Positions 19,658-29,292 are shown, counted from the first letter of the stretch. The stretch is 64,000 bases of DNA from Parvimonas parva (GCF_016552165.1 NZ_JACVDA010000001.1:1-64000); one strand, 5' to 3'. Made by a program: numbers and translations. Notes: generated by a model from the letters alone, not told the origin.

Positions 19658-20989
19658 ATGAAAAACAATTTATCAAAACAACAATTTTTTAGTGTAGCAA
19701 TAATGCTATTCGGTTTATTTTTCGGAGCAGGAAATTTAATCTTCCCTCCTCTTCTTGGAAAGCAAGCGGGAAGTTCTGCTTTTCAAAGTCTAATTTTCTT
19801 CGGTATAACTGCCGTTGTATTTCCAATCTTGGGTGTTGTATGTGTCGCAAAGACAAAAGGTCTTTCAAATCTTGCCGGAAAAGTTGACAAATACTTTGCG
19901 ATAATTTTTACAACAATGATTTATATGGCAATAGGGCCTGGACTTGGAATACCAAGAGCCGGAAGTTTACCTTTTGAAATGGCAGTTGCTCCATTTTTAC
20001 CGGAAAATGTTTCAGTAAATCTTTCAAGACTTGTTTATACTTTTGTATTCTTCTTTGTCGCTTATTTGGTTTGCTTAAAGCCAAGCAAATTAGTTTCAAG
20101 AATGGGAAAATTTTTAACACCCTCTCTTCTACTTTTAATAACTATAATGTTTTTAGGCGTACTTTTTAAAAATCCAAATGCCGTAACAAGCCCTGTTGGA
20201 GATTATGCAAATTCTTCAACTGTTAAGGGATTTTTAGAAGGCTACAATACAATGGATACAATCGCAGCGTTAAACTTCGGTCTTGTAATCTCTCTTGCGA
20301 TTAAATCTTTTCAAGTTGAGGACGAAAACAAAGTTGTAGGTTATACTGTTAAGGTTGGTTTGGTGTCCGGCGCTTTCCTTTTTGTAATCTACGCAATGCT
20401 TGCATACATCGGAATGACAACTTCAGGCTTGACTGAAAATGCAAAAAACGGTGCTGAAATCTTAACAACTGTTTCTCAATATGTTTTTGGTAAATTTGGA
20501 ATTGTATTACTTGCAAGTATCTTTACTCTTGCTTGTCTTACAACTTGTATCGGACTTATAACAAGTATAAGTAAATATTTTGAGGGCTTAACAAAGGAAA
20601 AAGTTTCATATAGTAAATGGATAATTTTTTGGACTTTAGCATCATTTTTAGTTGCAAATTTTGGACTTAACACTATCCTAAAAGTTTCCGTTCCGGTTTT
20701 AATTGCGATTTATCCTGTTTCAATAACTTTAATATTACTTGGACTTACTGAAAAATATTTTTCATACAATAAGTTCACATACAGACTAATCTGTTATGTC
20801 GTAACATTCATAGCCGTTGTAGAATCCCTACAAAGCGTAAATATAAACCTACCTCTTATTACAAATCTAGTTTCAAGACTTCCGCTTTACAACTTAAGTC
20901 TTGGCTGGGTTATCCCGATGATAATTGCCTGGTTTATAGGACTTAGCTCAAAAGTTTTGGAAAGCAAAAGCGACAAAGTTTTTGAATAA
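19658..20989 (+). CDS. brnQ: Branched-chain amino acid:cation symporter BrnQ
   Basis: This protein of about 443 residues has roughly twelve membrane segments and takes up Ile, Leu and Val. The N-terminus (MLFGLFFGAGNLIFPPLLGK) with FGAGN and FPP is the LIV-CS family signature. The frame is open from 19520, but that stretch is the T-box terminator. The ATG at 19658 has AGGAGG at 19647-19652 and is the true start. Isoleucine T-box control fits its role. Confidence 0.95.
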   Translation: MKNNLSKQQFFSVAIMLFGLFFGAGNLIFPPLLGKQAGSSAFQSLIFFGITAVVFPILGVVCVAKTKGLSNLAGKVDKYFAIIFTTMIYMAIGPGLGIPRAGSLPFEMAVAPFLPENVSVNLSRLVYTFVFFFVAYLVCLKPSKLVSRMGKFLTPSLLLLITIMFLGVLFKNPNAVTSPVGDYANSSTVKGFLEGYNTMDTIAALNFGLVISLAIKSFQVEDENKVVGYTVKVGLVSGAFLFVIYAMLAYIGMTTSGLTENAKNGAEILTTVSQYVFGKFGIVLLASIFTLACLTTCIGLITSISKYFEGLTKEKVSYSKWIIFWTLASFLVANFGLNTILKVSVPVLIAIYPVSITLILLGLTEKYFSYNKFTYRLICYVVTFIAVVESLQSVNINLPLITNLVSRLPLYNLSLGWVIPMIIAWFIGLSSKVLESKSDKVFE

Positions 20990-21082
20990 ATGAATTACTA
21001 TTCAAATAAAAAGAAAGTTTTTATAGAAGATATTTTAAAAATAACCGAATTTACTAAAACTTTCGGTAGAAAAATATATTAC

Positions 21083-21108
21083 AAAAGGGGTCGAAAAGAC
21101 CCCTTTTT
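21083..21108 (+). terminator. Terminator of brnQ, probably bidirectional
   Basis: Stem AAAGGGGTC/GACCCCTTT with a GAAAA-type loop and a T-run on the plus strand. It lies between converging brnQ and the EamA gene and may serve both. Confidence 0.88.
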
Positions 21109-21142
21109 GAGTATAAAATTAAATTATTCACTAGATTTCCTA

Positions 21143-22036
21143 TTACTTTCCTCTCATTCCTAATTTCAAGATGAAAACTGTTGATATTATAAATGCAAAG
21201 CCGACAAAGTCGATTAATTGTAATTTTAAATTCAAAAGCACCACGCTAAATAAAATTGCAGACAACGGCTCGCAGGTATTTAAAAGACTTGCATTTATCG
21301 GGCCTATGAGATTAACTCCGCTCATATAAAGGAAAAATGAAATTACCGTTCCAATTACCACAAGTCCTAAAAATGCCATTATTGTTAAAAAATCCAATTC
21401 AACAGCAATATTCCACGGTCTTAAAATCAAACTCAAAAAAACTCCACCAAAAAACATTGCATAACTTAAAACAGAAAAGCAATTATGTTTTTTTAGTAGC
21501 ACAACCGGTGTTAAGCTGTAAGTTACAAGTCCAACTCCTCCAAGAAGTCCCCAAAACAAAGCATTCGGATTTATGGAAAGACTGTTGATATTCCCACGTG
21601 TTGCAACTAAAAACGTTCCGATTAATGCAAAAACTAGGGAAATACTTTCAACCTTGCTTGGAAATCTTAAATTTCTTATACAAACATAGATAACCAAATA
21701 AGACACTCCCAAATATTGCAAAACTGTTGCAGTTCCTGCATTTGAATAGGAAATTGCCATAAGATAAGTAAATTGGGCTCCGACAAGCCCTGATATTCCA
21801 AAATTTATAAGTCGTAAAATGTCTTTTTTATCTTTTAAAGGCTCAAAAGTTTTTTTACCGACGACAAAAAGTGAAATTACAAATAAAATCACAGATGCCG
21901 TTAAAAGTCTTACCGGAGCAACCCAAAGTGGAGAAATTTTTTTAACAGAAAACAAATAATCTCCACAAAATCCAGAAAATCCCCAACAAATCGCCCCTAA
22001 AATCGTATATAAAAAACCTTTCGTATTATTGTTCAT
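21143..22036 (-). CDS. EamA/DMT-superfamily transporter
   Basis: This 297-residue protein has about ten membrane helices in two repeated EamA halves (GAICWGFSGFCGDYLF near the start; LGLVVIGTVISFFLYMSGV in the second half). Members export amino acids or other metabolites; the substrate cannot be told here. Its start overlaps the end of thiI by 11 bp, so it is translated from the same transcript as iscS-type desulfurase and thiI. Confidence 0.88.
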   Translation of the reverse strand: MNNNTKGFLYTILGAICWGFSGFCGDYLFSVKKISPLWVAPVRLLTASVILFVISLFVVGKKTFEPLKDKKDILRLINFGISGLVGAQFTYLMAISYSNAGTATVLQYLGVSYLVIYVCIRNLRFPSKVESISLVFALIGTFLVATRGNINSLSINPNALFWGLLGGVGLVTYSLTPVVLLKKHNCFSVLSYAMFFGGVFLSLILRPWNIAVELDFLTIMAFLGLVVIGTVISFFLYMSGVNLIGPINASLLNTCEPLSAILFSVVLLNLKLQLIDFVGFAFIISTVFILKLGMRGK

Positions 22037-23198
22037 TTATTTCATACACTTTCTTATTTGCCAATGCTTCATCAATAAGTTTATCAACTTCTAAAAGAGA
22101 TAAACTGTTATTTATATCTTCAATCTTTGGTTTTGTTACCGGATGTTTTGGTAAAAACACAGTACAGCAATCCTCAAAAGGCAAGATGCTTGTTTCGTAA
22201 GTGTCTATCGTTCTTGCAATATCAATGATTTCAGTTTTATCCATTGCAATTAAAGGTCTTAAAATTGATATTTCAGTAGATTTATCCACAACTGTAATTC
22301 CTTGAATAGTTTGACTTGCAACCTGTCCAAGACTTTCTCCTGTAATCAAAGCGTGATAATTTTGTTTTATCGCAAGTTTTTCAGCTATCTTCATCATAAA
22401 AATTCTACCTAAAATTGTAATTTCCTTTTCAGGACATTTACTTGCAATCTCTTTTTGAATAGGTAAAAGATTTATGCTTGTCATTGAAAATTTCCCAACA
22501 TAATTTGAAAGAATTTTTGCAAGGTCCTTAACCTTTTCTTCGCCTCTTTCACTTGTGAACGGATAAGAATGGAAGTGTATCGCGCCGATTTCCATACCTC
22601 TTTTTCCCATAACAAAACCTGCAACGGGACTGTCGATACCTCCTGAAAGAAGTAGAAGTCCCCTACCACTTGAGCCGATTGGAAGTCCACCAAAACCTCT
22701 ATATCTCTTAACATAGACATAAGCATATTCCTTAACATCAACATAAACAGGCATTTGTGGATTATGAACGTCAACCTTTAAAATATTGCCAAAATTTTTA
22801 AGAATTACACCACCAAGTTCTCTTGAAAGTTCCGGAGATTTTGGAGTAAATTTCTTATCAACTCTATTTACGAAAACCTTAAAAGTTTTTTCCTCACATA
22901 TTTTTAAATCACCTATTAAAGTCTTTGTTGCCTCTTTTATACTCTCTACATTTTTTTCACAACGTAAAACTTCACAAATATAAAAAATCCCAAAAACTTT
23001 TTTTATTTGCTCAATCATTTCATCAAAAAGCTCTCTATCAGCCTTGATATAGACTTTTCCCTGCTCCTTGTAAAATTCTTCAACTTCAAAATCCGCTATC
23101 GCCTTTTTTATCTTTCTTATAATTCTATTTTCAAAATCTTTTCTATTATCGCCCTTTAAAGTAAGCTCTCCGAAGCTTACGCTAATTAAATAATCCAT
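22026..23198 (-). CDS. thiI: tRNA 4-thiouridine synthetase ThiI, short form
   Basis: This 390-residue enzyme adenylates U8 of tRNA for sulfur insertion. It has an N-terminal ferredoxin-like/THUMP region (residues 1-165), the PP-loop LLLLSGGIDSPVAGF (about residue 180 on), and ITGESLGQVASQT. It stops after FEDCCTVFLPKHPVTKP and so lacks the C-terminal rhodanese domain of the E. coli protein, as in the Bacillus type, which uses a dedicated cysteine desulfurase. That partner starts the operon: its stop shares the base at 23198 with the thiI start. Confidence 0.95.
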   Translation of the reverse strand: MDYLISVSFGELTLKGDNRKDFENRIIRKIKKAIADFEVEEFYKEQGKVYIKADRELFDEMIEQIKKVFGIFYICEVLRCEKNVESIKEATKTLIGDLKICEEKTFKVFVNRVDKKFTPKSPELSRELGGVILKNFGNILKVDVHNPQMPVYVDVKEYAYVYVKRYRGFGGLPIGSSGRGLLLLSGGIDSPVAGFVMGKRGMEIGAIHFHSYPFTSERGEEKVKDLAKILSNYVGKFSMTSINLLPIQKEIASKCPEKEITILGRIFMMKIAEKLAIKQNYHALITGESLGQVASQTIQGITVVDKSTEISILRPLIAMDKTEIIDIARTIDTYETSILPFEDCCTVFLPKHPVTKPKIEDINNSLSLLEVDKLIDEALANKKVYEINEQ

Positions 23199-24334
23199 TA
23201 TCTTCCCCTTCTCATAATCATTCTAATTTCATCAATATATTTTTTAAGTTTTTCTATAAAAATTTTAATTTCTTCCTCCGTATTGAACTCCGAAAGAGAA
23301 ATCCTTACAACTCCGTCATTATATTTATTATCAAGACCTATTCCATCAAAAGTTCTACTCTTTTTACCCTTGCTACAAGCAGAGCCTGTTGAAATATAAA
23401 TCTTTTCGCTTTCCAAGAAATGTAAAAGCACCTCACTTCTAATATTTTCAAAAGCTACCGTTACAATATTTGGAACGCCATTTTCATTAGTCAAAAATTT
23501 GTGATTTTCGATTTCTGAAATACCCCCTATTAAAAGTTCTCTTAGATGATGCAAATATTCTTTTCTTTTTTCAAGATTTTCATACATAAATTCAGTCGCA
23601 ACCTTTAAACCCATTATACCCGCTACATTTTCAGTACCTGAGCGAAAGTCCTTTTCTTGACCTCCACCCAAAACAAAAGGTCTTAAATTTATATTTTTAT
23701 TTACAAAAATTGCACCAATTCCCTTTTGAGCATGAATTTTATGCCCACTCAAAGTTAAAATATCAATCTTTGATTTTCTAACATCAATATTAACCTTACC
23801 AAAGGCCTGGGCAGAATCGACATGAAAAATACATTTCTTATTTTTTTCCTTAATCGCCTTTCCAATGCCTTCAACATCTTGAATAACCCCAAGTTCATTA
23901 TGAACATAAGCAATTGAAACAATTTCTGTATTCTCGTCAACAAGATTTTTTACACTTTGAATATCGATATAGCCCCTATCATCAAGCTTTAAAGTCCTAA
24001 TCTCTTTTTTCTCTTTTAAAGACTTAAACACATTATAAACAGAAGAATGTTCAATATCTGTTGAAACAATATTCTTTCCCTTTGCACTTGAAATCGAGCC
24101 AAAAATTGCAGTATTATTACCCTCTGTCGCACAAGAATTGAAAAAAATTTCCTCACTCTTTGCATTTATGTACTTCGCAATTACTTCCCTACAAGAATTT
24201 ATATCCCTCGAAACAGAATAACCGAAATCATAAAGAGATGACGGATTCCCATAATTTTCTTTTAAATATTTTACCATAATATCTATAACTTCATCGCGAA
24301 CTTTCGTAGTCGCGGCATTATCTAAATAAATCAT
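23198..24334 (-). CDS. Cysteine desulfurase, dedicated ThiI partner
   Basis: This 378-residue PLP enzyme removes sulfur from cysteine to give a persulfide. It has the N-terminal MIYLDNAATT, the PLP-binding lysine in SGHKIHAQKG, and the active-site cysteine in STGSACSKG on a long loop. The adjacent thiI strongly suggests a NifZ-like role in tRNA thiolation rather than general Fe-S assembly. No iscU or suf genes are nearby. Confidence 0.93.
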   Translation of the reverse strand: MIYLDNAATTKVRDEVIDIMVKYLKENYGNPSSLYDFGYSVSRDINSCREVIAKYINAKSEEIFFNSCATEGNNTAIFGSISSAKGKNIVSTDIEHSSVYNVFKSLKEKKEIRTLKLDDRGYIDIQSVKNLVDENTEIVSIAYVHNELGVIQDVEGIGKAIKEKNKKCIFHVDSAQAFGKVNIDVRKSKIDILTLSGHKIHAQKGIGAIFVNKNINLRPFVLGGGQEKDFRSGTENVAGIMGLKVATEFMYENLEKRKEYLHHLRELLIGGISEIENHKFLTNENGVPNIVTVAFENIRSEVLLHFLESEKIYISTGSACSKGKKSRTFDGIGLDNKYNDGVVRISLSEFNTEEEIKIFIEKLKKYIDEIRMIMRRGR

Positions 24335-24431
24335 AACAACTCCTTAAAAACATACTTCTTCTTATATTATTGTAATATAAATCCGTAAAATAAGCAATGA
24401 GTTACAAGATAAATTTATTCAATTAAAATAG

Positions 24432-24460
24432 TTGTTTTTTTCCTACATTTATGATATAAT
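24432..24460 (+). promoter_or_regulatory. Promoter of the small secreted-protein cassette
   Basis: -35 TTGTTT (24432-24437), 17-nt spacer, perfect -10 TATAAT (24455-24460). It lies just upstream of the 26-codon ORF and the 149-residue secreted protein. Confidence 0.7.
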
Positions 24461-24526
24461 TTAGTTATAGTTAACAATAGGAAAAAGTCCTTTAGTATCT
24501 TTGAATTAATATATTAGGAGCTTAAT

Positions 24527-24607
24527 ATGAAATTAAGTATTAGCAGGTATAAAAATGGAGATCGGTATTTTTCAAATTTACAAATTTTAATTTATATGTT
24601 AGTTTAG
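24527..24607 (+). CDS. Possible 26-residue leader or small peptide
   Basis: An ATG with a good AGGAG 6 nt upstream opens 26 codons (MKLSISRYKNGDRYFSNLQ, then ILIYMLV), ending 15 bp before the next start. It begins basic and ends hydrophobic. It may be a translated leader, a small membrane-active peptide or chance; I recognise no family. Confidence 0.4.
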   Translation: MKLSISRYKNGDRYFSNLQILIYMLV

Positions 24608-24622
24608 AAAAGGAGTAAAATT

Positions 24623-25072
24623 ATGAAAAAGAAAATCTCAACATTATTAATAACAAGTTTATGTTTAGGAATAGTTGTTCCTAGTTTAAAAACTAATGCA
24701 ACAGAAACAAATGAAAACAAAAACGTAGTGTTAAGAGCATACGAAAATTGGGAAGATGGAGATATTGATGATGGAAGTTTTAGTAGTATAGGCTCATCTT
24801 CTGTACTTGCTGGAATTATTTCTGGAATAGTTCTTGGTGGCCCTGTTGGAGTTGCAGTTGGTGCTATAATCAGTGTTTTTGGATTAAATGCTCCCGTTAC
24901 TTGTTACTATCGAAGAATTACTCAATATAAAATAAAAAACGGAAAGATGTATCGTAGATATAAAACAACTTTTTATAAAGATTCTGGACACTATGAATAT
25001 ATTTGTGGTCCTTTATATTCAGAAGAATTTGAAATTCATAATGGATATAGTGAAATTTATGATGAACAATAA
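24623..25072 (+). CDS. Secreted protein with a Gly-rich hydrophobic segment, unknown function
   Basis: This 149-residue product has a signal peptide (MKKKISTLLITSLCLGIVVPS, cleavage near LKTNA). The mature part has an acidic stretch (ENWEDGDIDDGSF) and a strongly hydrophobic Gly-rich segment with GxxxG spacing (GIISGIVLGGPVGVAVGAII, about residues 67-86). A Tyr-rich C-terminus carries two cysteines (about 93 and 133). Membrane-active secreted proteins such as some bacteriocins show such segments, but I see no known family. A good RBS is present, and a membrane-protein gene follows 25 bp on. Confidence 0.65.
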   Translation: MKKKISTLLITSLCLGIVVPSLKTNATETNENKNVVLRAYENWEDGDIDDGSFSSIGSSSVLAGIISGIVLGGPVGVAVGAIISVFGLNAPVTCYYRRITQYKIKNGKMYRRYKTTFYKDSGHYEYICGPLYSEEFEIHNGYSEIYDEQ

Positions 25073-25097
25073 ATAAAAATAGTTAAAGGAATAAAAA

Positions 25098-25466
25098 ATG
25101 AAAAGAATTAGTACAGGAGATTTATACAAATCATTTTTAGTTGTATTGTTTTCTGGTTTTATAATTGCGTTTTTACATTTACTAAATGTGAATAAATTTT
25201 ATATTACTATTATAGCTGTAACTTGTATTTGTATAAGTTCCTACTTAGTATTTTTTACCAAAATAGGGAAATTTAAAATATTTAGAAATAAATCTTTTGA
25301 AAAATACTATGAAAATTATAGTATATCCGGAAGGCTCTTGATTTTAGGGATTATATTTTTCTTTGTATATATCAAAAATACCAATGGATTTTCTCTATTA
25401 GGAGTAATTTTTATACTGATAGGTTTAATCTTTCCTTATTTTTCAAGAAAAAATTGGGATAAATAA
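25098..25466 (+). CDS. Small four-helix membrane protein, partner of the secreted protein
   Basis: This 122-residue product has about four hydrophobic helices and no recognised motif. It lies directly downstream of the 149-residue secreted protein on the same strand with an RBS, and a strong terminator follows. An immunity or export function for the upstream product is suggested by this arrangement only. Confidence 0.6.
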   Translation: MKRISTGDLYKSFLVVLFSGFIIAFLHLLNVNKFYITIIAVTCICISSYLVFFTKIGKFKIFRNKSFEKYYENYSISGRLLILGIIFFFVYIKNTNGFSLLGVIFILIGLIFPYFSRKNWDK

Positions 25467-25505
25467 TAGCGTGGTGCCCACCAACCTTGTTGTTTCACAA
25501 TAACA

Positions 25506-25534
25506 ATAGACTGAGTTAAACTCAGTCTATTTTT
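25506..25534 (+). terminator. Terminator of the secreted/membrane gene cassette
   Basis: Stem ATAGACTGAG/CTCAGTCTAT with a TTAAA loop, followed by TTTTT. Confidence 0.9.
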
Positions 25535-25538
25535 ATTA

Positions 25539-25742
25539 CTAGTCAACTAATACACTATTATAATCAAATGTGTATTCTACATTGTTGATTTTTATTGTCT
25601 TGTCTTGAACGATTATTCCGCCTTTTTCAGCATAATACCATTTTTCTTTAACAAAAACCCATTCATCATCCCTAGCATTAGTCAATCTATCCCTAACTTG
25701 TTTTCTTGCAAACATAGTAGGTCTAACACAAAGATTGTCCAA
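25539..25742 (-). pseudogene. Remnant of a surface protein with cell-wall-binding repeats
   Basis: The 67-codon frame encodes DEWVFVKEKWYYAEKGGIIV then TIKINNVEYTFDYNSVLVD. This is the pattern W..DG.WYY..G, TIxING.xYxFD.NGxL of choline-binding-type wall repeats. No signal peptide, no catalytic domain and no proper start are present, so it looks like the 3' end of a decayed surface-protein gene. The neighbouring LRR and protease genes are of the same class. Confidence 0.6.
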
Positions 25743-25818
25743 AACTTTGATTTTGTTACAATCGACTGTACGATATTCAAGAATTGTACTCTACTTCGCT
25801 TAAGCCAATTCCCCCACA

Positions 25819-25848
25819 AAAAAAGTGGCTACATCGTAACCACTTTTT
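25819..25848 (-). terminator. Terminator of the LRR surface-protein gene
   Basis: Minus-strand stem AAGTGGTTACGA.. / ..GTAGCCACTT with a seven-T run. The same sequence is repeated at 29308-29341 after the protease gene. Confidence 0.9.
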
Positions 25849-25854
25849 CAAAAA

Positions 25855-28800
25855 CTATTTATTTGTTCTTTTTTTGTTAACAACTAATGCTATTCCTAGT
25901 GATGCAACCGCAACGGCAATTAACCCTAAAACATTTGTATCAATATTTGTTTTCTTAAGTTTATCTTGTTCTCCGGAATCTTTTCCACCATCTTGTGGTT
26001 TTCCACCATCTTGTGATTTTCCGCCGTCTTGTGGTTTTCCACCGTCTTGTGATTTTCCACCATCTTGTGGTTTTCCATCATCTTGTGGTTTTCCACCGTT
26101 TTGGTCATTGTCCTCAGGTTTTTTATCGTCTTCCGTTTTCTTAGATTCTTCTTTCCCATAAGAAACTGCATATTCTGAAAAATGTTTTGTTTTAAACATT
26201 ACATTCTTATCATCTTGAGTAAATTCAATATTTTCAAGAGTACCTTTATCATTTACATAATAAACTGCTTTTGCAGTCTTTCCTGTAGCTTTTACTATTG
26301 AAACATTGTATTCACCTTGAGGAACATTAACCTTATTTCCATTTTTATCAACAAAGTAAATGTCGTATAAATCAACATCTAGGTCTTTTAATTTTTCAAC
26401 TTTATTCTTATCTTTTAATTCAGCTTTTAAAGTCCAATCTTCCTTTAATTCTGAGCCTGAAACTCTAACTGTAACTTTTTTACCCGTTTTATCAGTTATG
26501 TTTGCTTTTTTAATTTTACTATAATCCTGGCAAGCATCTTTTATCGCATTATAAATACCTTCTCTGTGATATTTTGCTTTTTCAACATTTACTATATTTC
26601 CAACTGTATCAACTGTTTTAGATAAAATATCTTTATAACCAATACCCTCATAATCACTTAGAGTGTCGATAGCAAGCAAGTGATAACCTGCGTTGTCCTC
26701 ATCTACATTTTCAATAGCAATACCATGTTCAGACTTTTGTCCTTCACCAATTGTATAACTCATATCTAAAACATATAGAATTTTTCCATCCTTATCAAAA
26801 TAAACATTTACTCCAATCCAATAAGAAGGAATAGGAAGTGGACTTTTCAATAAATGTTTCCCTTGAACCATAGTACAAGAAGAAATTTCTCCCGTATTAT
26901 TTACAAGATCAGTTAAAAGTTTAAGTTCTTTTTCTAATCTTTTTACTTTCCTTTGTGTTAATGCACTATTTGCATAATTTTTTTGTGCATAATCTATTTT
27001 ATCTTGAAGTAATTTATTTTTTTCTTTATCAGTTGATTTTGAAATACTTTCTTTTGCTTTTTTTACTAAAACATCAATATTTGATCTGTCAATCAAAAAG
27101 TTAGTTTCAAAAACAAATTTAAGCATCTCACCTTCTCTTAACTTTTCTTTAGCTAAAAGATTTTCACCTTCTTTTTTAATTTCTAAGAATAATTTTTTAG
27201 TTTCATCTTGTAAATTATCCAAATTTATTTTTCCAAGTTTTTCCAAAGTTTTATTTAATTCACTTTTATCTGTTGCCAACTCATCTAAATTTACTACAAA
27301 ATTTTCTCCATCAGGAATTTTATTTGTATTTTTGTCTGAAAGTTTAATAATAACTTTCTTTAAAGTATCATCCCCAACATTTTCACTAAAAGCATTAAAT
27401 GCAATTCTCTTTATACTATTTGGAATTTCTATTTTTTTGATTTCATTTTTTCTAAAAGATTCCTCTCTTATTTCCTCAATACTATTAGGAAAAGTAATAT
27501 TATTTATTAAATTTCCAGCAAAAGCCTGAACTCCAATAACTTTTAAATTTGGAAGAGTTGACAAATCTAAATTTTCAATAGCATTACCTAAAAATGCCAT
27601 TTCTCCAATTTCTGTAAGTTTATCAGACATTGAAAAAAAATTTTTAACTTTATTTTCTCTAAAAGCGGAAAAGCCAATTTTTTCAACATTTGAAGGTAAA
27701 AATACCGTATCAATATTATTTATATGAAAGGCTGCATCGTCAATGACTTTTAAATTATCATTCAAACTTAACATTTCTATCTTGTTATTCATAAATGCGC
27801 CTTTTCCGATATAAACTAAACTCTCATTATCTTGAACATCAAGTTCTGTTAAATTATTTGATTGGAAAGCAAAATCTCCTATTTTTTCTATATGAGTTGG
27901 AAGTTTAACACTTTCCAAATCATATTTTCTTAAACTTTCATTTCCAAAATCTACATTTCTAAAAGCATCTTTTTCAATCTCAGTAATTTTTACACCATTA
28001 TTTTCTGTTGGAATTTCTAATTTTTTATTTCTTCTAACCTTTATTTTACCTCTTTGTGAAAAACCTTTAACAGCATTTCCTTCTTTATTGTATTCAAAAT
28101 CTTTATTTTCCCAAATATTATAATTCATATCAAGTTTTTGCACTTTTTTATCATCACTTGGATCAACATAAAAAGAAGCTCCTGATAAATTATGTTTATT
28201 ATTTTTTCCCTTAGTCCAAAGAGTAACAATATAACCATAATTTTCATCACCATAGTTACTATTAAAAGCATCTGTTGCTATCTTTTCTATACTATCAGGA
28301 ATATTTATTGTTTCAATTTTATTATCTTCAAAAACTTTTTCGCCTATTATCTTTATCTTTTCACCCATAAATTCAACATTAGAAATAGAATTACCTTTAA
28401 AAGTTCTTTCTCCCAAATTTTCCAAATTTGCAGGTAAAATCAATTTTCCGGATATCGTACTATCCATAAAAGCAGAATCTCCTAAAGACTTCAAACCCTT
28501 AGGCAACTCTAAAGCACCTGAAATAGCAATATGAGCAAAAGCATAATCACTTATTCTTTCAATAGTTGATGCAATTTTAAGACTTGATAAATTTTTATTG
28601 TAAACAAAAGCATCTTGTCCAATGAATTTATAACCTTCAGGAATAACAACTGACTTTAATAATGTATCATTAAAACTATAACCTAAATTTTTAATTTCGT
28701 AGCCGTCAACATCTTTACTTGACTTTTTTCCTCCCTCTTCCTCTCTATCTAAATAGTTAGGAATCTCTTCATTTTTCTTAGGATAAAACGCAAAACTTGA

Positions 28801-29169
28801 AATTTTTGTAATTTTTACACCATCTTTTTCACTTGGTAAAACAAGATTTCCGTCTAACTTTAATTTTTCAAGTCCTAGCTTTGAAAAACCGTAAATAGTA
28901 TCATTCTCGATAACAAAGTCTTTAACACCCCATTTTTTAGACTCTGCATTTTCCTTAGTTTCAACTTTTCCTCCACCTAAATTTTCATTAGGCTTTTCCT
29001 TTCCCTTATCTTTTTTTTCTTTATGATCATCCTCTCCAAACAAATCAGAAATTTCATCATATCCTTTATCTCTATTGTTCTCTTGAGCTAAACTTTTAAA
29101 AGTAAAATTTGGAACAATTAAAGAAATAACGAAAACTAAAGCCACAAATTTTTTAAAAAATTTTTTCAT
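25855..29169 (-). CDS. BspA-like leucine-rich-repeat surface protein
   Basis: This is a 1104-residue cell-surface protein. A signal peptide (residues 1-28) is followed by an acidic linker and then many LRR_5/BspA-type repeats with the LxSIEEIGxxAF pattern (e.g. LPSNVEKIGFSAF, IPDSIEKIATDAF) through about residue 600. A charged helical, possibly coiled-coil region follows (about 630-760), then a domain shared with the protease. Near the C-terminus lies a GGKPQD-repeat stalk, ending in LKKTNIDTNVL, a hydrophobic helix and KKRTNK. That end looks like a sortase signal but lacks LPXTG. BspA-type repeats bind host proteins in oral anaerobes; that role is inferred here. Confidence 0.88.
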   Translation of the reverse strand: MKKFFKKFVALVFVISLIVPNFTFKSLAQENNRDKGYDEISDLFGEDDHKEKKDKGKEKPNENLGGGKVETKENAESKKWGVKDFVIENDTIYGFSKLGLEKLKLDGNLVLPSEKDGVKITKISSFAFYPKKNEEIPNYLDREEEGGKKSSKDVDGYEIKNLGYSFNDTLLKSVVIPEGYKFIGQDAFVYNKNLSSLKIASTIERISDYAFAHIAISGALELPKGLKSLGDSAFMDSTISGKLILPANLENLGERTFKGNSISNVEFMGEKIKIIGEKVFEDNKIETINIPDSIEKIATDAFNSNYGDENYGYIVTLWTKGKNNKHNLSGASFYVDPSDDKKVQKLDMNYNIWENKDFEYNKEGNAVKGFSQRGKIKVRRNKKLEIPTENNGVKITEIEKDAFRNVDFGNESLRKYDLESVKLPTHIEKIGDFAFQSNNLTELDVQDNESLVYIGKGAFMNNKIEMLSLNDNLKVIDDAAFHINNIDTVFLPSNVEKIGFSAFRENKVKNFFSMSDKLTEIGEMAFLGNAIENLDLSTLPNLKVIGVQAFAGNLINNITFPNSIEEIREESFRKNEIKKIEIPNSIKRIAFNAFSENVGDDTLKKVIIKLSDKNTNKIPDGENFVVNLDELATDKSELNKTLEKLGKINLDNLQDETKKLFLEIKKEGENLLAKEKLREGEMLKFVFETNFLIDRSNIDVLVKKAKESISKSTDKEKNKLLQDKIDYAQKNYANSALTQRKVKRLEKELKLLTDLVNNTGEISSCTMVQGKHLLKSPLPIPSYWIGVNVYFDKDGKILYVLDMSYTIGEGQKSEHGIAIENVDEDNAGYHLLAIDTLSDYEGIGYKDILSKTVDTVGNIVNVEKAKYHREGIYNAIKDACQDYSKIKKANITDKTGKKVTVRVSGSELKEDWTLKAELKDKNKVEKLKDLDVDLYDIYFVDKNGNKVNVPQGEYNVSIVKATGKTAKAVYYVNDKGTLENIEFTQDDKNVMFKTKHFSEYAVSYGKEESKKTEDDKKPEDNDQNGGKPQDDGKPQDGGKSQDGGKPQDGGKSQDGGKPQDGGKDSGEQDKLKKTNIDTNVLGLIAVAVASLGIALVVNKKRTNK
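25981..26103 (-). repeat. 18-bp tandem repeats coding (GGKPQD/GGKSQD)n
   Basis: About seven near-identical 18-bp units encode a Gly-Lys-Pro/Ser-Gln-Asp stalk just before the anchor of the LRR protein. Such units allow copy-number change without loss of frame. Confidence 0.85.
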
Positions 29170-29274
29170 AAATCCTCCTAATTAATAACGCTAACCATAA
29201 TGATAAATCATTTGATAAGAAATGTCAATATCTATTAACTTTATAAAAATATTATTAAGGAAAAATTTAAAATC

Positions 29275-29292
29275 CTAAATTGCAAGAATAAA
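29275..29292. repeat. 18-bp direct repeat flanking the protease gene (left copy)
   Basis: CTAAATTGCAAGAATAAA here is identical to 34391-34408, on the other side of the protease gene. It lies between the protease terminator and the start of the LRR gene. Confidence 0.8.

Noticed and set aside
25467-25500. GGTGGCACCACG with a nearby TTATTGTGAAACAA on the minus strand, resembling the end of a T-box leader
   Set aside because: No terminator or gene follows in the right place, no Stem I is seen, and it lies against the end of a plus-strand gene. At most it is debris.
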